Positions 1 through 6,717 of a stretch of 15,782 nucleotides of DNA are shown here, piece by piece. The first letter of the stretch is position 1; each line of letters opens with the position of its first letter. The translations under genes were made by a program, and so were the position numbers. The notes below the pieces were generated by a model. That model had not been told where the DNA came from. It searched no databases and was given only the letters and a program-made list of their open reading frames with translations. The DNA comes from JBFIHZ01 sp041601535. GTDB lineage: Bacteria > Pseudomonadota > Gammaproteobacteria > Xanthomonadales > SZUA-36. The DNA lies in NCBI GenBank assembly GCA_041601535.1, contig JBFIHZ010000062.1, positions 1-15,782 on the forward strand. Reading direction: 5' to 3'.

Positions 1-3000
1 TGACGCTGCCCAGCACCTGTACGCTATAGGTACCGGCCGCCGGCGACGCCACATCCAGGCCAAGTGCGGAACTTCCTGGCAGCAAGGACTGGCCAACGGC
101 CATGGCATTACCCAGGCCATCAAGCAGATTCACGCGCAGCAGTGGCGAGGCGCCCTCCACCACCACTGACAACCATTCGTCATCAGGCCCAACGGTGACC
201 GTACTGATCAGCTGGGAGTTGCCCAATGGCGCCAGCTGGCCACCGGAAACCGAGGTTTCCGATTGCGTTTGCGCGGCCTCTTCATCCGCCCCGCCATCCA
301 TACCGGAGATGATTTCGAAGCCATCGACATAGGCCACACCGCTGCGGAATACCAGCAGGAATTCGTGGCTGCCCTCACCCAGTTCACCAAAGCTCACCGA
401 ACGGCCGAACTCGGGTGATTTGCCGGGCGCACTGCCGGAGTAATCCACCGTGGTGCGTTTGACACCATCGATAAACACGTCCGCCAACCCACCCTGCTCG
501 GAGCGGCCGAAGAAGTAGGTGATTTCCTCGCCTTCAAACACCAGCCGCGCCGTCGGTGCTTCGCCGCCGCCGGCGGAACCCATACGGCGGTGATAACCTC
601 CGGCGGATGCCGCGGCATCCTCACGCCGGTGCCAGCCACGCCGGTACTCAACCGCCGGGTCGGCATCGTCCACCACGGTCAGCTTGCTCGGCTCATCCGC
701 CTCGATCACCACCTCGGCGGCATTATTGCTTTGCGCGCCGTGCGAATCCTGTACCGTCAGCCTGGCCCTGAACTTGCCCGCATACTCGTAGGTGTGCGTA
801 ATGGCCGGCCCGGACTGCGTTACCGGCGCACTGCCATCGTTGAAGTCGAAGGTATAGCTGACCACCTGGTCGCCGGCGTCCGAGTCAAACGAGGCACTGG
901 CGTCGAAGTTCACCGTCAGCGGAGCCGTGCCGGACCGCGGCTGGGCCATCAACACCGCCACCGGCGGCTGGTTGAGGGCGGCCTGGCATTCGGCATTGGT
1001 CTTGACCACATGCGAGCCCTGGCGGCCCAGCCCGTCGGGCATTTCATCCACCACCAGCGCCGCGCCACCTGCCGGAGTATCAGCCGGCTGCACGGAACCT
1101 GCATTGAAACCACGCACCAGGTCACCCGGACTGAGCCCGAGGTCGGCAATGGGCACACTGATTACGATGATGCCGTTTTGCGCATCGAAGTGGCCTTCAG
1201 CCGCAAGTTCGCTGCCATCCGCCACAAAGCGTCCATCGACTATGCCGCCGCTGCTGGCACCAGCCACGTAGGACTGGAACACCGGCGCGGCCGGCGATGA
1301 CTCCGGGAACACCATGCGCACGCCACGGACCACCTCATCCGGGGTTCTGAACGAGGAGTACCAGAACGACTGGGGCGGCTGAACCGGGATGCCCGGGTCG
1401 GTATTGATCTGGAAGCGCAAGCGGATATTGCCATCTTCGGCGTATGGCTGGGACAGCTGGAAGGAGCGCACGTCGGTACCCGGGGTGCCGGTAAGGCTGT
1501 CATCCCAGCCGTCTGTCAGGGTGGTGACACCCGGTGCCAGGCAGAAATCTTCCACCGCCACCTCGGTCACCTCCAGGCCCAGCAGGTTGCTGGCCGGGCT
1601 TACACCCAGGCTGTTAACCGCCACCAGCTGGTAATACCACACCGGCACGGCCAGGTCCGCACTCGCGTCTGTATAACTTCTCTTGTCGCCTGCAACAGTT
1701 GCCAGCAACGCCAGGTTATCCGGGCTGTCGCCGCGGAAGATGCGGTATGCAGTGATTTCGGCGCCACCATCATTGGGTGGATTCCAGTGAATTCGGGTTC
1801 TGATCTGGCTGCGCTCGCCGCCCAGGTAAGGCGCATCAGGTGCGGCCGGCTCAACCGGATCAAACGCCGAGAACAACGAGTCACCGCCGTACTGCCGGGC
1901 TACCGCCCAGTAGGCGACAAAATCATTCTGCGCACCGCCGCTTTGCCGGCAGGTGTCACTGACACAACCGTCGTTATAGGCAAACAGTACGCGGCCACGG
2001 TCATCCAGCGTGACTTCATTGAAATCGAGCAGGTTGCGGTTGCTGCCACAGGACAGGCCACCGGTACAAATGCCGCCCTCGCCCTGCACCGGGTCGTTCG
2101 GGGTGGCATTCACCGTGGACCAGGTCTCGCCGCCATCATAGGTGTGGGCGATAAACAGATACCATTTGCCACGGAAATCCAGCCCCTCGGAGTTACCCGC
2201 GACATCGGTACCGAGGAAGCCGCAGGCGGCACGGTCAGGGTCGCCGGCCACGGCTTCAGGGAACACCGCGTTCTTCACGCCCACCGATTCACCGATATTA
2301 ACGCTTGGCAGCCAGCTTTCACCATTGTCATGGCTGACCGCTACCCAGGCACCACTGTCGTTGGTGTAGCAGAAATACAAGGTGTTGTCGCTGGCGATGC
2401 CAATGGAGGGATCACTGCCGCTGGGCGAGCTGTCCGGCACCAGGAATTCGCGCCAGGTTACCCCGGCATCCTCGCTCATGGTGCCGCCCTGTACCGCGCC
2501 ACAACTCTTGTCCGGCAGGTAGATCATGCCGTTGGGCGCAACCCGGATATGGCCGTGCAAGCCACCGCACTGCGTCGTAATGCCGGTATTGACCGGTTCA
2601 CCCGGGGCAAAGCTCAGGCCACCGGTATCACTGCGCTGGCAGAAATCCGGTGCGGCCGCCTGGGTACAGTAATAAACGGCATTGGGATACACCGGGTTGT
2701 TGCCGGCCAGTACACCTGGATAAGGCCCTACTCCGATGGTCTGGTGATCCACACCACCGGTGGGCGGCGCCACTGAAGCCTCGATCCAGGACTCACCGTC
2801 GTCATCGGTAAAGGCAAACAGCACCTCCGCGCCGGTGGTCTGGTTGGAAATGAAGGTGCGGCCGGTTTGCGGGTCCGTCACCAGTATCGGGTCCAGGGTT
2901 TCAATGCTGGCAACCAGCGGGGAAACATTGGTCCAGCTGGCGGGTCCGGCCGCCGGCAGCGGCGGTTCGAGCAACTCCGGTGGCGTCAGGCGGAATACCG

Positions 3001-3715
3001 GGGCATTGCTCATCAGCATGATGTTGCCGCTGTGCGGATTGAAACCGATATTGGATTCGCCGGAACTGCCCTGTGCGGCCGAGCCATCCGGTGCAGTGAA
3101 CAGTTGATAGCGTGGCAAACCCGGCGCGGTTGGCGTGATGCCGCCAAAATCAGGTGATCCGCCACAGGTGGTTCCAGCCGATACGGCGTCACCCCTGATC
3201 AGTTCTATCTTGCCGTGGACCGTCTCACCGGCACTGGTGTAGGGCACAATCTTGATGGTCAGCACATCGGTAATCAGTTGGCATACCCCCAAGGTTGTGC
3301 TTTCGGGGTTGTCTGCGCTGGCCGCGTCGGCGTGGGCTTCCTGGGTACCATCAGTGGTGCCGACCACGCCGTCGTAGATATAGAAATCATAATCGCCCAG
3401 GCCGGCTGCCTCGTCACCCCAGCTGAATGTAAAGCGGATAAAATCGTTGGGGTTGGCGTCGGCATAGCCCGGCGGCAGCGTGACGGTCAGTAAAAAATCG
3501 TCGCAGGGCTGCTCCGGGTTACTGCACTGGGGTCCCACATCCACCTCGGGCAGAGGTGTCGGGTTGGACAGGGTAAACGGGCCGGACTGGAAGGTCACCG
3601 GACCGGAAGTTTCGGTTAGCGTGCCGCTGGCCGGCGTGGCGGCAAACGCCACGCTGCACAGCAGCGCATACACAAGGATCAACACAAGCGCCGAGCAGGT
3701 ACACAATCTGTTCAC
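1..3715 (-). CDS. Secreted multi-domain Asp-box (BNR) protein with FnIII and PKD modules, C-terminus cut off
   Basis: The frame is open from a GTG at 3715 to the window start: 1238 codons, no stop seen. The GTG follows a strong Shine-Dalgarno (AGGGAGG, 5-nt gap) and opens a Sec signal peptide ending near residue 25 (SVAFA). Four Asp-box motifs (S/T-x-D-x-G-x-x-W) end at W310, W421, W468 and W532, indicating a sialidase-like beta-propeller. I see no FRIP-type motif, so sialidase activity is not supported. Next come a fibronectin III-like module (about 622-715), an unassigned beta-rich domain (about 716-905), a PKD domain (915-1006), a carbohydrate-binding-like module (about 1010-1135) and the start of a domain resembling a bacterial pre-peptidase C-terminal domain. 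The likely role is an extracellular binding or degradative protein. It is divergent from the TetR gene, which may control it. The export and propeller calls are firm; the substrate is unknown. Confidence 0.85.
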   Translation of the reverse strand, partial: MNRLCTCSALVLILVYALLCSVAFAATPASGTLTETSGPVTFQSGPFTLSNPTPLPEVDVGPQCSNPEQPCDDFLLTVTLPPGYADANPNDFIRFTFSWGDEAAGLGDYDFYIYDGVVGTTDGTQEAHADAASADNPESTTLGVCQLITDVLTIKIVPYTSAGETVHGKIELIRGDAVSAGTTCGGSPDFGGITPTAPGLPRYQLFTAPDGSAAQGSSGESNIGFNPHSGNIMLMSNAPVFRLTPPELLEPPLPAAGPASWTNVSPLVASIETLDPILVTDPQTGRTFISNQTTGAEVLFAFTDDDGESWIEASVAPPTGGVDHQTIGVGPYPGVLAGNNPVYPNAVYYCTQAAAPDFCQRSDTGGLSFAPGEPVNTGITTQCGGLHGHIRVAPNGMIYLPDKSCGAVQGGTMSEDAGVTWREFLVPDSSPSGSDPSIGIASDNTLYFCYTNDSGAWVAVSHDNGESWLPSVNIGESVGVKNAVFPEAVAGDPDRAACGFLGTDVAGNSEGLDFRGKWYLFIAHTYDGGETWSTVNATPNDPVQGEGGICTGGLSCGSNRNLLDFNEVTLDDRGRVLFAYNDGCVSDTCRQSGGAQNDFVAYWAVARQYGGDSLFSAFDPVEPAAPDAPYLGGERSQIRTRIHWNPPNDGGAEITAYRIFRGDSPDNLALLATVAGDKRSYTDASADLAVPVWYYQLVAVNSLGVSPASNLLGLEVTEVAVEDFCLAPGVTTLTDGWDDSLTGTPGTDVRSFQLSQPYAEDGNIRLRFQINTDPGIPVQPPQSFWYSSFRTPDEVVRGVRMVFPESSPAAPVFQSYVAGASSGGIVDGRFVADGSELAAEGHFDAQNGIIVISVPIADLGLSPGDLVRGFNAGSVQPADTPAGGAALVVDEMPDGLGRQGSHVVKTNAECQAALNQPPVAVLMAQPRSGTAPLTVNFDASASFDSDAGDQVVSYTFDFNDGSAPVTQSGPAITHTYEYAGKFRARLTVQDSHGAQSNNAAEVVIEADEPSKLTVVDDADPAVEYRRGWHRREDAAASAGGYHRRMGSAGGGEAPTARLVFEGEEITYFFGRSEQGGLADVFIDGVKRTTVDYSGSAPGKSPEFGRSVSFGELGEGSHEFLLVFRSGVAYVDGFEIISGMDGGADEEAAQTQSETSVSGGQLAPLGNSQLISTVTVGPDDEWLSVVVEGASPLLRVNLLDGLGNAMAVGQSLLPGSSALGLDVASPAAGTYSVQVLGSV
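605..620. repeat. 16-bp perfect palindrome inside the BNR gene
   Basis: GGATGCCGCGGCATCC equals its own reverse complement. It lies in the coding region for the carbohydrate-binding-like module, in an Ala-rich stretch (EDAAASA). It could be a hairpin or a chance product of GC-rich codons. Confidence 0.6.
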
Positions 3716-3985
3716 TGGAACCTCCCTCTGTGTGATTGGAAGTGATAACGCACCAGGCCGGTACTGCCACCAGCCCTGCATTGGTACGTTCTCCCTGATT
3801 CCCGATTTGCTTGTTGCAGCGGCTGCCAGGTAGCCGCAACACACCTTTCCGCGCGCCCTGATGGACGCAGTTCGCGCGGGAAACGACTGATGTGATAGCG
3901 GTACCGGGGACCCTGCTCACCCATTACGGGGTTTCGCCAGCCGTCCCTGGCAGCGATACCGGAAATCAAGGACATTTCCGTGGTA
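3716..3985 (-). other. Long GC-rich 5' leader of the BNR gene, no gene seen
   Basis: About 270 bases separate the AT-rich regulatory core from the GTG start. Short open frames here have no convincing ribosome binding site or protein-like composition. On the minus strand an outer GGGAC/GTCCC stem encloses an ACCC/GGGT hairpin around 3907-3955. Two related segments, GGTATCGCTGCCA and GGTACCGCTATCA, flank it. This would suit a structured leader, but I recognise no known riboswitch class. Confidence 0.35.
3721..3729 (-). promoter_or_regulatory. Strong ribosome binding site deciding the GTG start
   Basis: The minus strand reads AGAGGGAGG, then TTCCA, then GTG. This near-ideal Shine-Dalgarno fixes the start of the BNR protein at an otherwise weak GTG codon that begins a good signal peptide. 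Confidence 0.7.
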
Positions 3986-4075
3986 TATGATAGTGGCACG
4001 ACCATCAATAACTCATAGTAGTGCTATTTACTTTTTTGAAAGTGTCACTACCATAAAATAATAGCAGTACTACTG
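3986..4075. promoter_or_regulatory. AT-rich operator cluster between the BNR and TetR genes
   Basis: Four related near-palindromes lie in 90 bp. (1) 3988-4007 has TGATAGT and ACCATCA arms around six bases. (2) 4015-4028 is ATAGTAGTGCTATT. (3) 4041-4049 is AGTG-T-CACT, a perfect odd palindrome. (4) 4060-4074 is AATAGCAGTACTACT. Element 2 also pairs with element 4, and TATGATAGTGGCAC (3986-3999) matches the inverse of 4042-4055 at 12 of 14 positions. TetR-family dimers bind such inverted repeats in divergent intergenic regions, so autoregulation plus control of the BNR gene is a reasonable inference. Confidence 0.5.
4036..4064 (+). promoter_or_regulatory. Candidate promoter of the TetR gene
   Basis: TTGAAA at 4036-4041 could be the -35. 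With 17-bp spacing the -10 would be TAATAG (4059-4064), a weak match; TAAAAT at 4054-4059 is a better -10 but too close. It overlaps operator elements 3 and 4, so a bound repressor would block it. On the minus strand TTGATG (4008-4003) with TATACC is a weak candidate for the BNR promoter. Confidence 0.3.
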
Positions 4076-4094
4076 TCAATATCCCGGAGCAAAC

Positions 4095-4736
4095 ATGTCA
4101 GCTGACAAAAAAGCGGCCAATCCAAACGCCAGATCCGGCAAGGCGCCGGCACGCAAGCCCGGCCCGCGGGAGCGTATGCTGGCAGCCGGCAAAACCCTGT
4201 TTGCCGAGAACGGTTATGAAGCCACCTCGACATCATCCATCGCCAGCCAGGCCGGCACATCGGAGTCTCAGCTGATGCGTTATTTCGGCGGCAAAGCAGG
4301 TCTGCTGGAAGAAATTTTCAATGAAGGCTGGCTGGCGCTGAACCAGAGCATCAGCTCCAGCGTCATCGCCGCGCCCACCGGCAAGGAAGCCATCCTGGTC
4401 GTGCTTGAAACATTGACCGGCGCATTTGAACACGACGAGGACTTGGCCAAGATTTACCTGTTCGAAGGACGCCGCATCCGAGGCGCCGAGCACGAAGTTT
4501 TCATTTCGGAAGGATTCGTCCGGTTCCGTGAACTGATCTGCATGCTGATCCAGCGCGGCCTGCAGGACGGCAGCTTCAGCAAGAACCTGCCTGAGGCAGC
4601 GCTGGTTGCCGCGCTGATAGGATGCGCCGAAGGCATGATCCGGGACCGCATGGTGGCCAGGCGTACCGGCAAGCTGGAGGATTTCCCCTCTGACAACATC
4701 CCGCAGGTGGTTTCCGCGATACTCGGCGGACTTTGA
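4095..4736 (+). CDS. TetR/AcrR-family transcriptional regulator
   Basis: This 213-residue protein is of usual TetR length. After a basic, Pro/Ala-rich N-terminal tail (residues 1-24) the family DNA-binding domain starts at GPRERMLAAGKTLFAENGY. The helix-turn-helix covers about 43-65, ending in the hallmark MRYFGGKAGLLEEIF, where a YF is followed by a K/G-rich turn. The rest is helical and would form the ligand and dimer domain; its ligand cannot be told from sequence. The ATG follows GGAG at a good distance, and the gene stops at 4736. It is divergent from the BNR gene and sits next to a cluster of inverted repeats, so the likely role is repressor of itself and of that gene. An unusual point is the tail motif KAANPNARSGK, which resembles the segment after the signal peptide of the phosphoesterase at 6718. 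Confidence 0.92.
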   Translation: MSADKKAANPNARSGKAPARKPGPRERMLAAGKTLFAENGYEATSTSSIASQAGTSESQLMRYFGGKAGLLEEIFNEGWLALNQSISSSVIAAPTGKEAILVVLETLTGAFEHDEDLAKIYLFEGRRIRGAEHEVFISEGFVRFRELICMLIQRGLQDGSFSKNLPEAALVAALIGCAEGMIRDRMVARRTGKLEDFPSDNIPQVVSAILGGL

Positions 4737-4742
4737 ACACGG

Positions 4743-4788
4743 GCGCAGGCGACTTCACGAAAGCCGTTGCAGGCTCGCACGCCTGCGC
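4743..4788 (+). terminator. Possible terminator or attenuator hairpins after the TetR gene
   Basis: GCGCAGGCG (4743-4751) is perfectly inverted as CGCCTGCGC (4780-4788). Inside, GCAGGC (4769-4774) can instead pair with GCCTGC (4781-4786) over a 6-nt loop, so two mutually exclusive hairpins are possible. No T-run follows, so this is not a classic intrinsic terminator. Confidence 0.35.
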
Positions 4789-4862
4789 ACAATTCTGGCG
4801 GATGCCCTGAAAAGGTGGTAAGAGGGCGATGAAACCGTGCGTCGGTTATCATGTTCTCAACC

Positions 4863-4868
4863 CATAAT
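4863..4868 (+). promoter_or_regulatory. Candidate -10 element of the metallopeptidase gene
   Basis: CATAAT (5 of 6 to consensus) lies 22 bases before the ATG at 4891. No clear -35 is seen. If used, transcription would start near 4875 and exclude the alternative upstream GTG at 4837. Confidence 0.25.
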
Positions 4869-4890
4869 AAGACCGACACCATTACCGCTG

Positions 4891-6498
4891 ATGAACACCT
4901 TAACCACGTATACCGTTTGCCTGCTTCTGGTAGCCGGCAGCTCGCAGCTCGCCCGGGCGGGCCAGGCATCTGGCATCAGCCAGGCTGGAGCGTCCGGCGG
5001 AGGCAGTCCGGCCAGCCTGATTTTCAGTGATGGTTTTGAAACGGAAGCGGTCTTTCCTGACCTGACGGCGGTGCATGCGGGCGTGGACGATGCCAGCCTG
5101 ACACCTGAACACCCCTTCACCGTTTCAGCCCAGGTGCGGAATCTCGGCAATGGCGAATCCGACCCCACCACGCTGCGCTTTTTCCTGTCAGCCGACCCGG
5201 TCATTTCCACCGACGACACACTGCTGGGCAGCAGGAGCATTGCCGCCCTGGCTGCCGCTGAGGACTCTGCGGTTGCCAGTCTGCAGACCACCGCACCAGC
5301 CGACACCGGCAGCTATTACCTCGGGGCCTGTGTAGATCAGGTAGCCGGCGAAACCGAAACCGGCAACCAGTGCACTGCAACTGCGGTCAGCATCACCGTG
5401 CTGGCGGATACCGACAATGACCGGTTGCCGGATATCGTCGAAACCAATACCGGCATTTATATCAGCCCGGATGACACCGGCACCGACCCGAACGACAGCG
5501 ACACCGATAACGACAATATCAGGGACGGCGATGAAGTTGTCGGCACCCTTGATGGGCTTGACCTTCCCGCCATGGGGACCAATCCGCTGCGCATCGACCT
5601 GCTGTTTGAGTACGACTGGTTTGACGACAACCTGGATGCTGGCGCGTGCGCACCGCACTCTCACCGCCCATCCGCAGGCGCCATCGCCCGCCTGATCACC
5701 GCCTTCGCCAACTCACCGGTTTCCAACCCCAACGGCGTGAGCGGCGTAAACGTGATTAATGATTATGGCCAGGGTGGTGTATTTACCGGCGGTAACCTGA
5801 TCAATGATCCCGACGGCGTACTCGGTGGTGGCTTCAATGCCGAATTCCAGGCACACAAAGCAGCCAATTTCGCCACCAACCGGCACGGCTATTTTCACTA
5901 CGTATTGATGCCGCACCGTTACAACACCAGCAGTGGCAGTTCCGGGCTGGCAGAATTGCCCGGCGATGACATGATCGTGTCCCTGCAGTGCTACCTCAGC
6001 GACCGGAACGTAGCCAATACCATCATGCATGAAGTGGGTCACAACCTGATGTTGCGCCATGGCGGTTCGGTAAACTGCAACTGGAAGCCGAATTACAACT
6101 CGGTAATGAATTACCGCTACCAGTTTCCCGGCATTGATACAGACTGCACCGTGCCAGGCAATGGGCTGCTGAGCTATTCCGTGGGTGACCGCAATGACCT
6201 GGACGAAACCGATCTGGACGAGTTCGCCGGAATCTGCGACGGCGTAGCCATTGACTGGAACAACAATTCCACGGTGGAAAGCTCCGTTGCTTTTGACGTC
6301 AACACCTACCCGGATGATGAGGGAGACATAGCGCAGATCGGCAATTGTGGCACCACCCTGTCCTCCCCCTTACGCGACCATGATGATTGGGGCAACCTGC
6401 GCTGGGACGGTATCGCCGACGGCGACCTGCAGCGCGTGCCAACGTTCACCAAGGAAATCATTGCCGAGCAGCCTGTTCCGGAGGAGTTTCAGCACTGA
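4891..6498 (+). CDS. Secreted zinc metallopeptidase with CARDB and calcium-binding repeats
   Basis: The protein has 535 residues from the ATG at 4891, chosen because it begins a compact signal peptide ending at ARA (residue 23). An in-frame GTG at 4837 would add 18 residues and has a somewhat better purine stretch upstream, so the start is not certain. Order: signal peptide; Gly/Ser linker; IFSDGFE motif (44-50); CARDB-like domain (about 56-170); Asp-rich calcium-binding repeats of thrombospondin type 3 style (173-215); and a zincin domain. The zinc site is HEVGHNLMLRH (H380, E381, H384, H390), followed by a Met-turn SVMNY (404-408). It probably hydrolyses proteins outside the cell, stabilised by calcium. 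The third-ligand spacing is metzincin-like, but the usual Gly of HExxHxxGxxH is Met. Substrate and family name remain open. Confidence 0.88.
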   Translation: MNTLTTYTVCLLLVAGSSQLARAGQASGISQAGASGGGSPASLIFSDGFETEAVFPDLTAVHAGVDDASLTPEHPFTVSAQVRNLGNGESDPTTLRFFLSADPVISTDDTLLGSRSIAALAAAEDSAVASLQTTAPADTGSYYLGACVDQVAGETETGNQCTATAVSITVLADTDNDRLPDIVETNTGIYISPDDTGTDPNDSDTDNDNIRDGDEVVGTLDGLDLPAMGTNPLRIDLLFEYDWFDDNLDAGACAPHSHRPSAGAIARLITAFANSPVSNPNGVSGVNVINDYGQGGVFTGGNLINDPDGVLGGGFNAEFQAHKAANFATNRHGYFHYVLMPHRYNTSSGSSGLAELPGDDMIVSLQCYLSDRNVANTIMHEVGHNLMLRHGGSVNCNWKPNYNSVMNYRYQFPGIDTDCTVPGNGLLSYSVGDRNDLDETDLDEFAGICDGVAIDWNNNSTVESSVAFDVNTYPDDEGDIAQIGNCGTTLSSPLRDHDDWGNLRWDGIADGDLQRVPTFTKEIIAEQPVPEEFQH

Positions 6499-6505
6499 CA
6501 GCCGC

Positions 6506-6518
6506 GCGCTGATAGCGC
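6506..6518 (+). terminator. Weak hairpin after the metallopeptidase gene
   Basis: GCGCT-GAT-AGCGC forms a 5-bp stem seven bases after the stop, followed by AACTTTAACC. The U-tract is poor, so termination is only possible. Confidence 0.25.
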
Positions 6519-6671
6519 AACTTTAACCGCAGCCCGATCCAGCCGTGGCCTACGGGCGGGCCTGCCTTCACAAACATGTCATCCGCTGTGCCGGCACCGC
6601 GAAACTGCAATACAACTGCAACCGCGATGTAGCCGGCCTGCAACACCTGTGGGTTTCAATAGTGGGCGTTT

Positions 6672-6689
6672 TACGCAAACAACTGCGTA
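6672..6689. promoter_or_regulatory. Perfect inverted repeat before the phosphoesterase gene
   Basis: TACGCA and TGCGTA are separated by six bases (AACAAC), 29 bp before the ATG at 6718. The size and symmetry fit a dimer operator; as RNA it would be a 6-bp hairpin just upstream of the ribosome binding site. The remainder of the 219-bp spacer shows no clear promoter. Confidence 0.4.
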
Positions 6690-6705
6690 TCTGCAACCAC
6701 CCATC

Positions 6706-6710
6706 AGGAG
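6706..6710 (+). promoter_or_regulatory. Ribosome binding site deciding the ATG at 6718
   Basis: AGGAG sits seven bases before the ATG at 6718 and favours it over an in-frame GTG at 6649, which would add 23 residues before the signal peptide. Confidence 0.65.
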
Positions 6711-6717
6711 CCCTTTA

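Noticed and set aside
590..1300. Open frame of 236 codons on the plus strand
   Set aside because: It lies antisense to the BNR gene, whose frame shows clear domains. The translation is rich in R, H, G and V without domain logic, typical of a shadow frame in GC-rich DNA.
1787..2776. Open frame of 329 codons on the plus strand
   Set aside because: It is antisense to the Asp-box propeller region; the minus-strand frame carries the Asp-boxes and the plus frame has no recognisable domain or ribosome binding site.
3519..3920. Minus-strand frame of 133 codons overlapping the start of the BNR gene
   Set aside because: It overlaps the signal peptide region in another frame, has no good start site, and its Cys/Arg-rich sequence is not protein-like.
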